Assembly: GCF_010548305.1 (NCBI RefSeq)
Contig: NZ_JAAGLV010000005.1
Location: 62,001 to 126,000, forward strand
Length of the DNA: 64,000 bases
From: Streptomyces sp. SID13031
Lineage (GTDB): Bacteria; Actinomycetota; Actinomycetes; Propionibacteriales; Kribbellaceae
Reading direction: 5' to 3'
The notes below the pieces were generated by a model. The model ran no database searches. It was not told the origin of the DNA and was given only the letters and a program-made list of their open reading frames with translations. Made by a program: the position numbers and the translations under genes. Below, in pieces: positions 17,870 through 26,828 of the stretch (positions within the stretch are counted from its first letter, which is position 1; every line of letters starts with the position of its first letter).

Positions 17870-19941
17870 CGGATCAGAAGGTGGTAGACACCGCCGGCGA
17901 GGACCAGCCGGCCGAGACGGTCAAGGCGACCGACCGCCCGACCACCGGGCGCGCGTTCGGCCCGCCCGGTGGCATCCCGGGGGACAAGTCGATGAACTTC
18001 GGCCCGTCCGCCAAACGGCTGCTCCGGCGGCTGCGCCCGCACCGGCTGCAGGTTTTCGGGGTGGTCCTGCTCGCGATCGCCAGCGTCGGGTTGTCGGTGC
18101 TCGGCCCGAAGATCCTCGGCCGTGCCACCGACATCATCTTCGCCGGCGCTATCGGCAAGGGGCTACCCAAGGAGCTCAGCAAGCAACAGCTGATCGACCA
18201 GCTCCGGGCTTCCGGCGACAGCCGGATGGCCGACCTGCTCAGCGGGATCGATCTGATCCCGGGGGTAGGTATCGACTTCGATGCCCTGCGCAACGTGTTG
18301 TTACTGGTCCTGGGGCTGTATGTCGGCTCGTTCCTGCTCTCCTGGATGCAGGGCTACATCCTGAACGGCGTGGTTCAGCGGACCGTCTTCGAGCTGCGCT
18401 CCGAGGTGGAGGACAAGCTCAACCGGCTGCCGCTGAGCTACTTCGACGGCGCCCCGCGCGGTGAGCTGCTGAGCCGGGTCACCAACGACATCGACAACAT
18501 CTCGACCAGCCTGCAGCAGACGCTGAGCCAGTTGCTCACGTCCCTGCTGACGGTGATCGGTGTGGTCACGCTGATGTTCGTGATCTCGCCGGTACTGGCG
18601 TTGATCGCGCTCGTCACGATCCCGATCTCGATGATTCTGACGGCGGCGATCGCGAAGCGTTCGCAGAGCCGGTTCGTCGCCCAGTGGCGGCACACCGGCG
18701 CGCTGAACGGCCAGATCGAGGAGGCCTTCACCGGCCACGAGCTGGTCAAGGTGTTCGGCCGGCAGAAGGAGATCGAGGCGAGTTTCGCCAAGAAGAACGA
18801 GGAGCTGTACCAGGCGTCGTTCGGCGCGCAGTTCATCTCCGGGCTGATCATGCCGTCGATGATGTTCATCGGGAACCTCAACTACGTGGTGATCGCGGTG
18901 CTCGGCGGCCTGCGGGTCGCGTCGGGGTCGATGTCGCTGGGCGACGTACAGGCGTTCATCCAGTACTCCCGCCAGTTCACCCAGCCGCTGACGCAGGTGG
19001 CGTCGATGGCGAACCTGTTGCAGTCCGGCGTGGCCTCGTCCGAGCGGGTGTTCGAAGTACTGGATGCCACCGAGCAGATGCCGGAGGATGCGACGCCGGC
19101 GAAGCTGTCGGAGTCGCGTGGGCGGGTGGAGTTCGAGCACGTGTCGTTCTCGTACACCGAGGACAAGCCGCTGATCACCGACCTGAGCCTGGTGGCCGAG
19201 CCAGGGCAGACGGTCGCGATCGTCGGGCCGACGGGGGCCGGCAAGACGACGCTGGTCAACCTGATCATGCGGTTCTACGAGATCAGCGGCGGCCGGATCA
19301 CGCTGGACGGCGTCGACATCACCGAGCTGACCCGGCACGACCTGCGCCGGCGGATCGGGATGGTGCTGCAGGACACCTGGCTGTTCGGCGGGACGATCCG
19401 CGACAACATCCTGTACGGCAATCTGAAGGCGACCGAGGAGGACATGCTCGCCGCCGCCAAGGCGACGTACGTGGACCGCTTCGTGCACAGCCTGCCGGAC
19501 GGCTACGACACGGTGATCGACGAGGAAGGCAGCAACGTCAGCGCCGGTGAGAAGCAGCTGCTCACCATCGCCCGGGCCTTCCTGTCCGACCCGCAACTCC
19601 TCATCCTCGACGAAGCAACGAGCTCGGTCGACACCCGCACCGAGGTCCTCGTCCAGCGTGCAATGGCCGCCCTACGCTCGGACCGCACCAGCTTCGTGAT
19701 CGCCCACCGCCTCTCCACGATCCGCGACGCAGACCTGATCCTGGTAATGGAAGACGGCTCCATCGTCGAGCAAGGCACCCACCAGCAGTTGCTGGCCCTG
19801 AACGGCGCCTACGCCCGCCTCTACAACGCCCAATTCAGCGGCGCAGTTGTCGACATCGACGACGAACTGGTCGCAGTACAGCCACCTGTCCCTGCAGGGC
19901 CACCGGTGCGCTGGGACGACGACGAAGAAGAAGGCCTCTAG
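17866..19941 (+). CDS. ABC exporter half-transporter with intact catalytic site
   Basis: 691 residues. A hydrophilic N-terminal extension of about 55 residues precedes the membrane domain. The ATPase has Walker A 'GPTGAGKTT', signature 'VSAGEKQLLTIARAF' and Walker B 'LLILDEATSSVD' with the catalytic Glu. An insert near residues 95-145 enlarges the first external loop, a feature of the larger subunit in this class. It pairs with the preceding subunit to form one exporter with a single fully active ATP site. Confidence 0.93.
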   Translation: MTDQKVVDTAGEDQPAETVKATDRPTTGRAFGPPGGIPGDKSMNFGPSAKRLLRRLRPHRLQVFGVVLLAIASVGLSVLGPKILGRATDIIFAGAIGKGLPKELSKQQLIDQLRASGDSRMADLLSGIDLIPGVGIDFDALRNVLLLVLGLYVGSFLLSWMQGYILNGVVQRTVFELRSEVEDKLNRLPLSYFDGAPRGELLSRVTNDIDNISTSLQQTLSQLLTSLLTVIGVVTLMFVISPVLALIALVTIPISMILTAAIAKRSQSRFVAQWRHTGALNGQIEEAFTGHELVKVFGRQKEIEASFAKKNEELYQASFGAQFISGLIMPSMMFIGNLNYVVIAVLGGLRVASGSMSLGDVQAFIQYSRQFTQPLTQVASMANLLQSGVASSERVFEVLDATEQMPEDATPAKLSESRGRVEFEHVSFSYTEDKPLITDLSLVAEPGQTVAIVGPTGAGKTTLVNLIMRFYEISGGRITLDGVDITELTRHDLRRRIGMVLQDTWLFGGTIRDNILYGNLKATEEDMLAAAKATYVDRFVHSLPDGYDTVIDEEGSNVSAGEKQLLTIARAFLSDPQLLILDEATSSVDTRTEVLVQRAMAALRSDRTSFVIAHRLSTIRDADLILVMEDGSIVEQGTHQQLLALNGAYARLYNAQFSGAVVDIDDELVAVQPPVPAGPPVRWDDDEEEGL

Positions 19942-19944
19942 CAT

Positions 19945-19979
19945 CTGTGGCAAGCCCACCAAAGGTGGGCTTGCCACAG
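19945..19979. terminator. bidirectional terminator hairpin
   Basis: Perfect 16-bp stem (CTGTGGCAAGCCCACC and its complement) with an AAA loop. It fills the gap between the convergent exporter and amidohydrolase genes. Confidence 0.8.
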
Positions 19980-21179
19980 TCAGAGGCCGCGGGCCAGGCG
20001 GCGGACTGCTAGTTCTGCGAGGAGGGCGGCGGCGTCGGGGAGGATCGAGTCGTCGAAGTCGGCCAAGGGGGAGTGGTTGTCGGCGGCGTGTTGGTAGTCG
20101 GGCGCGGCGCAGGCGCTGAGGTTGACGTAGGCGCCGGGGACCTCGTTGAGGACGAACGACATGTCCTCGGCGCCGCACTCGGCGTGGGCGCGTTCGCGGA
20201 AGCGGTCGTGGCCGAACAGGTCGACGATCGCCTGCCGGGCGAACACGTACTCCGCTTCGTCGTTGACCGTGACCGGGTAGCCGACCCGGTAGTCGGCCTC
20301 GACGGTCAGCCCGTGGGCGGCGGCGAGGTTCTCGACCAGCCGGACGGTCGACTCCTGGACCTTCGCCTGCGCCTCGACCGAGAAGCTGCGAATGGTCGCG
20401 TCGAAGAAGGCGTCGTCGGGAATGATGTTCTCCTTCGTGCCGCCGGCGATCTTGCCGACCGTCAGCACGATCGGGTCGAACACGTCGAACTGCCGCGTCA
20501 CCATCGTCTGCAGCGCGCCGACCATCTCGCACAGGACCGGAATCGGGTCCTTGCCACGGTACGGCTCGGAGCCATGCGCGCCGGCGCCGACGACTCGCAC
20601 GCTCAGCTGGTCGGCAGCCGCCATCAGCGGGCCCGCCTTGCTGTTCCAGACGCCGAGCGGATCGCCGGCCGACTGGACGTGCAGACAGTACGCCGAATCG
20701 ACGCGCCGCCCGGCCGCCTCCAGGAGACCTTCGCGGATCATGATCGGCGCCCCGCCGGTGGTCTCCTCACCCGGCTGGAACATGAACACGACATCGCCCG
20801 CGAGCTGGTCGCGCAGCTCATGCAGGATCTGCACCGCCCCGACCAGGCCGGCGACGTGCAGGTCATGGCCGCAGGCATGCATGAACCCGGGATGGGTCGA
20901 CTTGTACGGCACGTCGACGCGTTCCGTCACGGGCAACGCGTCCATGTCGCCACGAAGCAAGACGACCGGCCCTGGGCCGGCTCCGCCGCGGAGTACGGCG
21001 GTGACTGAAGAGAGCTCCTTGCCCAGGGTGATCTCCAGGTCGAGACCCTCGAGCGCCTGCAGGATCAGGCGCTGCGTCTTCGGGAGATCGAGGTCGTACT
21101 CCGGGACCTGGTGCAGGGCGCGACGCAGTTCGATGATGCCGTCGCCGTACTTGCCGGCCAGGTCGAGCGTGCTGGTCAT
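19980..21179 (-). CDS. M20D-family amidohydrolase/peptidase
   Basis: 399 residues from ATG 21179 (AAGGGA upstream; ATGA overlap with the exonuclease stop). Metal-binding motifs of the M20D group are present: 'LRGDMDALPV', 'MHACGHDLHVAGLVGA', 'FQPGEETTGGA' and 'HAECGAEDMSFVL'. Relatives hydrolyse N-acyl amino acids, indole-acetyl conjugates or hippurate. The substrate here is unknown. Cytoplasmic, with no signal peptide. It is co-transcribed with the exonuclease, which may be only a convenience of position. Confidence 0.91.
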   Translation of the reverse strand: MTSTLDLAGKYGDGIIELRRALHQVPEYDLDLPKTQRLILQALEGLDLEITLGKELSSVTAVLRGGAGPGPVVLLRGDMDALPVTERVDVPYKSTHPGFMHACGHDLHVAGLVGAVQILHELRDQLAGDVVFMFQPGEETTGGAPIMIREGLLEAAGRRVDSAYCLHVQSAGDPLGVWNSKAGPLMAAADQLSVRVVGAGAHGSEPYRGKDPIPVLCEMVGALQTMVTRQFDVFDPIVLTVGKIAGGTKENIIPDDAFFDATIRSFSVEAQAKVQESTVRLVENLAAAHGLTVEADYRVGYPVTVNDEAEYVFARQAIVDLFGHDRFRERAHAECGAEDMSFVLNEVPGAYVNLSACAAPDYQHAADNHSPLADFDDSILPDAAALLAELAVRRLARGL

Positions 21180-22117
21180 GCAGTTCCCTTCGGGCCGAGC
21201 TTGAGCGCGGACATCACACGCTGGGCGCTGCCGCCGAGCTCGAGCAGCTCGACCAGGTCGAGCCACTTCTCGGGATCGTGCACCTCGGTCGGCATCGCCG
21301 CGTCGAAGCTGCCGACGGGCGCGTCCTTGGCAACCGCGACGACCTTCGGCGCGACGTCGAGGTAATCACTGGAGTCGAGGATCTTGCGCTTGACGGCGGG
21401 TGACATCGGCGTACTCGGGTCGGCCGCGGCCTTGCGGATCGCGTCGAGATCCCCGTACGCCGTGACGAGCGAGGAGGCCGTCTTCTCGCCGACCCCCTTG
21501 ACGCCGGGCAGACCGTCCGACGCGTCGCCACGAAGCGTCGCGTAATCGGCGTACCGGTTGGCGGGGATCTCGTACTTCGCGAGCAACGCCTTCTCGTCGT
21601 ACACGTCAGCGCGGCCGACGCCCTTGGCCGCGGTGTAGACGACCCGGATGCCGCGCGAATCGTCGATCAGCTGGAACAGGTCGCGGTCGCCGGTGACGAT
21701 GTCGACCGGCATCGTCGCCTGGTGCGACAGGGTGCCGATCACGTCGTCGGCCTCGTGGTCGGCCGCACCGACGATCGCGATGCCGAGCGCTTCGAGGCAG
21801 GCGCGGATGTACGGCACCTGTACTTCGAGGCGGTCGGGTACGTCCTCGACCTGCTCACCGCCCGTGGCGACGAACTCGACCCGCTGCGCCTTGTACGACG
21901 GAATCAGCGCGACCCGCCACGAAGGCCGCCAGTTGTCGTCCCAACAGGCGACGATGTGGGTCGGCTGATGGTTCTCCACCAGTCGTGCGATGAAGTCGAG
22001 CAGCCCACGGATCGCGTTGGTCGGCGTACCGTCGGCGGCTTTCATGGTGTCGGGCACCCCGAAGAAGGCGCGAAAGTACAACGACGCAGTATCCAGCAAC
22101 ATCAACCTCTGAGCCAT
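21176..22117 (-). CDS. 5'-3' exonuclease (PIN/FEN fold)
   Basis: 313 residues, matching the stand-alone homologue of the DNA polymerase I 5' nuclease domain. Acidic metal-site motifs are seen in 'MLLDTASLYFRAFFG', 'ACWDDNWRPSWR', 'DHEADDVIGTL', 'VTGDRDLFQLI' and 'GDASDGLPGVKGVGEKTA' (the H3TH region). The role is flap or RNA-primer removal in replication and repair. It is divergent from the Lrp-type gene. Confidence 0.93.
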   Translation of the reverse strand: MAQRLMLLDTASLYFRAFFGVPDTMKAADGTPTNAIRGLLDFIARLVENHQPTHIVACWDDNWRPSWRVALIPSYKAQRVEFVATGGEQVEDVPDRLEVQVPYIRACLEALGIAIVGAADHEADDVIGTLSHQATMPVDIVTGDRDLFQLIDDSRGIRVVYTAAKGVGRADVYDEKALLAKYEIPANRYADYATLRGDASDGLPGVKGVGEKTASSLVTAYGDLDAIRKAAADPSTPMSPAVKRKILDSSDYLDVAPKVVAVAKDAPVGSFDAAMPTEVHDPEKWLDLVELLELGGSAQRVMSALKLGPKGTA

Positions 22118-22371
22118 GCGGCGATGCTTTCACATCCGGCGGCCGGTTCCCGCCTATGTCCTGTCGGTCGGGACGGTAGACGCCGGAGACGACGAGTACA
22201 GGGCTCCTCGCCAGCCGGGTGCTGCGCGGGCGGAGCTGAGGGATGGTCGGCGCAGACGCCATTGCAGCGCCATCTGAGTCTGAGCGGCGACGTGGGAGCG
22301 GGCGCGAGCGGGCCCACCGACTTCCCTGTCCAGCGGTGAGGGTGTGGATGCTGGGGAACGGTTTCTCGGAG

Positions 22372-22377
22372 TAGGGT
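22372..22377 (+). promoter_or_regulatory. -10 box of a probable leaderless Lrp-type mRNA
   Basis: TAGGGT, six bases, then ATG 22384. No ribosome site is visible. The -35 is not clear. Confidence 0.45.
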
Positions 22378-22383
22378 CTGCGC

Positions 22384-22824
22384 ATGGAGGACCTGGATCG
22401 GAAGATTGCCGCGTTGCTGGCTTCTGATGGGCGGATGAGTTTCACCGACCTGGGGAAGGCGACCGGGTTGTCCACGTCGGCGGTGCATCAGCGGGTCAAG
22501 CGGCTGGAGCAGCGGGGGATCATTCTGGGGTACGCGGCAACGATCGACCACACCGCGCTCGACCTGCCGCTGACCGCGCTCATCTCCATCCGGCCGATCG
22601 ATCCCTCGCAGCCGGACGACTCCCCGGAGCGACTGCGGGAGGTTCGCGAGATCGAGTCGTGCTACTCGGTGGCCGGTGACTCCAGTTACGTCCTGATCGT
22701 CCGGGTCGCCACGCCGGGCGCGCTGGAGCACCTGCTCGCCGTCATCCGCGCCCGCGCCAACGTCTCCACCACGACGACCATCGTCCTCAGCACGCCATAC
22801 GAGCGCCGCCCACCCGCGCTCTAG
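22384..22824 (+). CDS. Lrp/AsnC-family transcriptional regulator
   Basis: 146 residues. The N-terminal winged helix-turn-helix is 'RMSFTDLGKATGLSTSAVHQRVKRLEQRGII'. The C-terminal RAM domain (about 70-140) ends in the typical 'VSTTTTIVLSTPYERR'. Such proteins sense amino acids. A link to the lysine genes 2.4 kb downstream is possible but not shown. The ATG appears to be leaderless. Confidence 0.92.
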   Translation: MEDLDRKIAALLASDGRMSFTDLGKATGLSTSAVHQRVKRLEQRGIILGYAATIDHTALDLPLTALISIRPIDPSQPDDSPERLREVREIESCYSVAGDSSYVLIVRVATPGALEHLLAVIRARANVSTTTTIVLSTPYERRPPAL

Positions 22825-22844
22825 TCCTCCTGCGCTCTAGTACT

Positions 22845-23298
22845 TCAGTCCTTCTGAGCGAACAGCGACAGATAGGACCGGCCAGGCTTGTGCCCGGGCT
22901 CGACCAACTGCGCGGTGATCGTGAACCCGGCAGCCAGGACCAGCTCAACAATTCGCTCCGCAGGCTGGATGTAGGACTCGTACGTCACCGGTACCCCGCC
23001 GTAGGCCACATCCGGCCGGTTGTGCTCGTCGTTGCCCACATGCGTGCGCCCGCGCGATCTCCACCATCCGCGGCGCGAGGTCGATGCCACGGATGTCCAG
23101 GCCGAGCGAAGCGAGATGGCTGGTGATGTTGCCGGGCCCGCAGCCGATCTCGGCGGCCTTGCCGTCGACCAGTTCCGCGAATGCGCCGAGCACCGCGCGC
23201 ATCATCGGAAGGCCCTCCAGCAACCCGTTCACGAACTCGGTGTAGTTATCGGCGACGGCGTCGTACGAGGCTCTGGTGGCGGCGAGGTGGTCGGTCAC
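22845..23298 (-). pseudogene. broken class I SAM-dependent methyltransferase
   Basis: The first ~87 residues read normally on the minus strand: SAM motif I 'AAEIGCGPGNITSHLASLGLD' is followed by 'GIDLAPRMVEIARAHA'. Near 23037 the frame shifts, and the remaining sequence reads as the family's C-terminus ('IQPAERIVELVLAAGFTITAQLVE...SYLSLFAQK'). About 60-70 residues of the core sheet expected between them are missing. The gene therefore carries an internal deletion plus a frameshift and is very likely non-functional. The initiating GTG at 23298 has no ribosome site. Confidence 0.75.
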
Positions 23299-23345
23299 GC
23301 GGAGGAGGTTAGCGACTCAGAAGACCAGCCAGTGCTTGCCGAGCT

Positions 23346-23672
23346 TCAGTCCGTACTGCGCTGGTGCTCCGTGCCGGTGTCGAAGAAGGAGTCGAGGTAC
23401 TTCTCCGGCGGCAGCGAGTTGCTGCGGATCAGCGAGTAGACCTCCGTGCCCTGCAGGATCTGGGTGACGTCGTCACCGAGGTAGAAGCACTGCGCCAGCC
23501 CCAGATAGGCCCAGTCGGTGTCCTCGATGTAGTCGAGCGCCTCGTTCTCCGCGAGCTCGATCGCGGTGTCGAAGTCGTCCGCGCGCCAGAGCGTGATGCG
23601 CTCCTCGTACGGCGAATCGTCTGCCCGGATCCCGTTCAGCTGAAAGATGCAGCGAACGCTGTACCACCCCAT
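23346..23672 (-). CDS. DUF4288-like small protein
   Basis: 108 residues from ATG 23672 (GGGGA upstream). It begins 'MGWYSVRCIFQLNG' and contains 'YEERITLWRADDFDTAIELAENEA', the pattern I know from DUF4288 proteins. No signal peptide or membrane segment. Function unknown. It stands alone between the broken methyltransferase and the sigma factor, divergent from the latter. Confidence 0.75.
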   Translation of the reverse strand: MGWYSVRCIFQLNGIRADDSPYEERITLWRADDFDTAIELAENEALDYIEDTDWAYLGLAQCFYLGDDVTQILQGTEVYSLIRSNSLPPEKYLDSFFDTGTEHQRSTD

Positions 23673-23802
23673 GGTCCCCACCCCCCGCCATTCCCTGGCT
23701 GCTGACACTAGCGCCTCAGGACCGTACCGGCGGGGAATCGCCGGAGCCGGAAGTGACCGGGTGGCGCGACACACTTGAGCCTGTGCTGGACAGGTACGGA
23801 TC

Positions 23803-24363
23803 ATGACCAACCCTTCACGCGCTCCCGACCGCGAGGCCCGGTTCACCGCGCTCTACCAGGCTGCGTATGCGGACCTGATCCGGTTCGCCCGGCGCCGGGC
23901 CCATCCCACCCACGCCGACGACATCGTCGCGGAGGCCTTCCTGGTCGCATGGCGCCGGCTGGACGACGTACCGCAGAATCCGCTCGACGCCCGGGCCTGG
24001 CTGTTCGGGATCGCCCGCAACACGATGATGAACGCCCGCCGCGGCGCTGAACGCCAGGTGGCACTCGCCGTCCGGCTCGCGGAGACGACGGTCGCGCCGC
24101 CAGGCGGCGACTCCGACCTGGTGGCGGCTCAGCTCGACCTCAAGACCGCCTGGAACCAGCTCTCCGCCGTCCACCAGGAAGCGCTGGCGCTCTCAGTTCT
24201 GGAGGGCCTCGCGGCACCCCAGGCCGCGGTGGTTCTCGGCATCTCGCCGGTCGCGTTCCGGCTGCGCCTCAGCCGGGCCAGGCGCGCCCTGCGCCTGCAG
24301 CTCGGCCACCTCCCGCGCACAGCACCCGCCTCGACGGGTATCCCCGAAAGGCAGACCTCATGA
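23803..24363 (+). CDS. ECF-type RNA polymerase sigma factor
   Basis: 186 residues. Region 2 is 'RRRAHPTHADDIVAEAFLVAWRRLDD' with 'ARAWLFGIARNTMMNARRG'. Region 4 is 'LDLKTAWNQLSAVHQEALALSVLEGL' with the helix-turn-helix 'APQAAVVLGISPVAFRLRLSRARRAL'. The start ATG 23803 has only a weak ribosome site. The stop overlaps the next gene (ATGA), a membrane protein, mirroring the pair at 7.1-8.5 kb. Confidence 0.9.
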   Translation: MTNPSRAPDREARFTALYQAAYADLIRFARRRAHPTHADDIVAEAFLVAWRRLDDVPQNPLDARAWLFGIARNTMMNARRGAERQVALAVRLAETTVAPPGGDSDLVAAQLDLKTAWNQLSAVHQEALALSVLEGLAAPQAAVVLGISPVAFRLRLSRARRALRLQLGHLPRTAPASTGIPERQTS

Positions 24364-25154
24364 CCCGCATCGACGAACTGGCTGTCCTGAAGACCCTGGA
24401 CCCGGCCGGCGGCGACGTCGACCTGTACTGCCCCCGCGCGCTCACCGACCTCGAGCGCATCCTCGCCACCGACCCCGCGCTGCCTACCGTCCCGCCGCGG
24501 AAGAGCCGCACCAAGCGGTACGTCCTGGCCGCCGGCCTGGTCGCTGCGACGACCACAGCAGCCCTCGTCGTACCGTCGCTGCTCGGCGGGGACCAGGCCT
24601 TCGCCAGCTGGACCGCGACCCCCACGCCGTTGTCGGCAAAGGAGAGTGCGACCGCTTCCGACCTGTGCCGCACCAAGCTCTTCGCGGCCGTCGCCGGTGC
24701 CCCCGACCCCGACCGGGGCCGCCTGCCGACGGCGACCACGGTGATCGCCGAGCGACGAGGTTCCACCACGCTGGTGGTCCTGACCGGCCCCGGTGGCTTC
24801 GCCGCCGAGTGCCTCAACGACAGGAGCATCCCCAAGGACGGGGGGTTCGGCGGCTCCTACGGGTCGGTGGCAGCGGCTGAACGCCCAGGCCGCCGCATGC
24901 TCAGCCTGACCAACTTCGGGACCAGCTCTATCGACGGGAAGTACGTATCGATGGCGATGGGCTACGCGGGCGCAGACGTCATCGCTGTCACGTATCGCAG
25001 CCCCAGTCGAGGCAAGGTCAACGGGACGGTCGCCGGCGGCCAGTTCGCTCTGTGGCTGCCGGGTAAAGACCTCAAGCATGCGGACGAGGTCGGCGTACCG
25101 CTGCAGGTGACCTATCGGGACGGCAGTACGGTCAGCATCACCTTGAAGCCCTGA
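24360..25154 (+). CDS. membrane-anchored protein coupled to the ECF sigma factor
   Basis: 264 residues. A cytoplasmic N-terminus of about 50 residues ('MTRIDELAVLKTLDPAGG') is followed by a basic stretch 'RKSRTKR', one membrane helix near 54-75, and an extracellular domain of about 185 residues. I do not recognise that domain. Two cysteines ('SDLCRTKLF', 'AAECLNDRS') could pair. Overlap with the sigma gene suggests control of sigma activity, but no anti-sigma zinc motif is seen. Confidence 0.82.
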   Translation: MTRIDELAVLKTLDPAGGDVDLYCPRALTDLERILATDPALPTVPPRKSRTKRYVLAAGLVAATTTAALVVPSLLGGDQAFASWTATPTPLSAKESATASDLCRTKLFAAVAGAPDPDRGRLPTATTVIAERRGSTTLVVLTGPGGFAAECLNDRSIPKDGGFGGSYGSVAAAERPGRRMLSLTNFGTSSIDGKYVSMAMGYAGADVIAVTYRSPSRGKVNGTVAGGQFALWLPGKDLKHADEVGVPLQVTYRDGSTVSITLKP

Positions 25155-25159
25155 GATTC

Positions 25160-25211
25160 GACTGTCCGCTGGTGTCGTCATCCCCTGTCGGACGACACCA
25201 GCGGGACAGTC
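25160..25211. terminator. bidirectional terminator between sigma operon and kamA
   Basis: A 20-bp stem with one bulged base (GACTGTCC-GCTGGTGTCGTC and its complement) around an 11-base loop, between convergent genes. Confidence 0.75.
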
Positions 25212-25214
25212 GGG

Positions 25215-26684
25215 TCAGCTGATCTGGATGAGCTTCTGGGACTCCGCGGCGTTGCGGGAGGCCGCGGCCCGCCGCTCGGCCTCGGCCAGGGAGTCGCCGG
25301 CGTGCTGCTTCCACCAGTTTTGGCCCTCGACGGGGAGCGTGTCGATCGGGTCGTAGTACTCGTAGGTGCGGTTCAACGCCTCCGGGTCCTGCTGCTCGAT
25401 CCCGGTGCGGTAGTTCTTCTTCCAGTACGAGATGCCGCGGACCTCGTCGTACTCCGACAACTGGTGCACCCAGCGCTTGCCGACGTACGGGACGTCGCAG
25501 ACGATGCGCGGGGTCGCGAAGCCCGGCAGGTAGCCGAGCATCCCGTGCTGCAGGTGCTGCGCGTCCTTCACCGAGACCCGCCAGTGCTCGGAGAACGGGA
25601 TCATGTCGCACATATAGAAGTAGTACGGCGTGATGGTCGCGCCGTCGAGGAGCGCGAAGCACAGGTCGAGCAGTTGCGGGACCGAATCGTTGACGCCGCG
25701 CATCAGGACGCCCTGGTTGCGGACGTCGCGCAGACCGGCCTCGAACATCGCCTTGGTCGCCTCGGCCACCAGCGGGGTGACCGACTGGGCCGCGTTCACG
25801 TGCGTGTGCATCGCGATCATCACGCCACGCTTGCGGCCGAGCTGGGCGACCCGCTCGACACCGGCCCGGACATCGTCGGACAGCCAGTGCTGCGGCATCC
25901 CCATCAGCGCCTTGGTGGCGAGCCGGATGTCGCGGATGTTCTCGATCTCCAGCAGGCTGGTCAGGAACGCCTCCAGCCGCGGCCAGGGCATGTTCGCCAC
26001 GTCGCCACCCGAGACCACGACGTCACGGACGCCGGGGGAGCGGCGCAGATAGTCGAGCATGTCGTCCAGCCGCTGCTGCGGCTTGATGGTGAACTTCAGC
26101 TTGTCGATCACCGGGGTCGAGTTGCCGACCAGGTCCATCCGCGTGCAGTGACCGCAGTACTGCGGACAGGTGGGCAGGATCTCCGCGAGGACCTTGGTCG
26201 GGTACCGGTGGGTCAGCCCCTCCGTGGCCCACATCTCGTGCTCGTGCAACGAGTCCCGGGTCGCGTGCGGGTGCGACGCCCAGTCGGTGCGCCGGTCGGT
26301 GAACATCGGCAGCATGTAGCGGCGGACCGGGTCGGCGTAGAACGCCTCGGTGTAGTCGTAGCCGGCGGCTGCGCCGTCGGGCACGATCGTGTTGAGCATC
26401 TGCGGCGGCAGCAGCATCGACATCGTCGCGCGCTCGGCCTGGTCGCGGGCCAGGTCCTCGTAGGCGCGCTCCTCGAGCAGGTCGCCGAGCATGTCGCGCA
26501 ACTGCTTCACGTTCTTCACGCAGTGCGAGCGCTGCCACTGGACCGAGCGCCACTCCTCGGCGGTGACGTCCTTGAACCCCGGCATCCGGGTCCAGTCGGG
26601 CTCGACGAGGTCGGCCCGGCGGTACACGTACGGCTGCTCGTTGAAGGCGGCAGCCGCAAGCTCCGGGCTGATCAGATCGGTCAC
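25215..26684 (-). CDS. kamA: lysine 2,3-aminomutase (radical SAM, PLP)
   Basis: 489 residues, longer at both ends than clostridial enzymes (about 416). The radical-SAM cluster ligands are Cys173, Cys177 and Cys180 ('CPQYCGHC'). Asp360 ('YMCDMIPFSEHW') and Asp397 ('IVCDVPYVGK') match the Asp pair that binds the substrate side-chain amine, and Lys403 is in the position of the PLP lysine. The usual glycine-rich PGGGGK loop is replaced by PYVGK. The reaction converts L-lysine to L-beta-lysine. The start is GTG 26684 with AGGAGG upstream. It is divergent from the kdd-kal operon. Confidence 0.94.
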   Translation of the reverse strand: MTDLISPELAAAAFNEQPYVYRRADLVEPDWTRMPGFKDVTAEEWRSVQWQRSHCVKNVKQLRDMLGDLLEERAYEDLARDQAERATMSMLLPPQMLNTIVPDGAAAGYDYTEAFYADPVRRYMLPMFTDRRTDWASHPHATRDSLHEHEMWATEGLTHRYPTKVLAEILPTCPQYCGHCTRMDLVGNSTPVIDKLKFTIKPQQRLDDMLDYLRRSPGVRDVVVSGGDVANMPWPRLEAFLTSLLEIENIRDIRLATKALMGMPQHWLSDDVRAGVERVAQLGRKRGVMIAMHTHVNAAQSVTPLVAEATKAMFEAGLRDVRNQGVLMRGVNDSVPQLLDLCFALLDGATITPYYFYMCDMIPFSEHWRVSVKDAQHLQHGMLGYLPGFATPRIVCDVPYVGKRWVHQLSEYDEVRGISYWKKNYRTGIEQQDPEALNRTYEYYDPIDTLPVEGQNWWKQHAGDSLAEAERRAAASRNAAESQKLIQIS

Positions 26685-26764
26685 GAGTCCTCCTGGGGGC
26701 TCTACGACGGTGTCGGTCTCATGTGAGGATAGCGATAGAAGTTACGGTATATGCAATAGAACAC

Positions 26765-26777
26765 CGCAAGATTTGCG
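26765..26777. promoter_or_regulatory. inverted repeat in the kamA-kdd divergent region
   Basis: CGCAA-GAT-TTGCG overlaps the proposed kdd -35 box. It is a possible operator for a lysine-responsive regulator. Confidence 0.35.
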
Positions 26778-26800
26778 CCACACAGCCTCCAGGCTAGTAT
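26773..26800 (+). promoter_or_regulatory. candidate promoter for the kdd-kal operon
   Basis: TTGCGC, 16 bases, TAGTAT, about 28 bases before the kdd start. The divergent region (26685-26828) is richer in A+T than its surroundings. Confidence 0.5.
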
Positions 26801-26828
26801 TTTGCCCGTCGTCACCCAAGGAGTTCCC

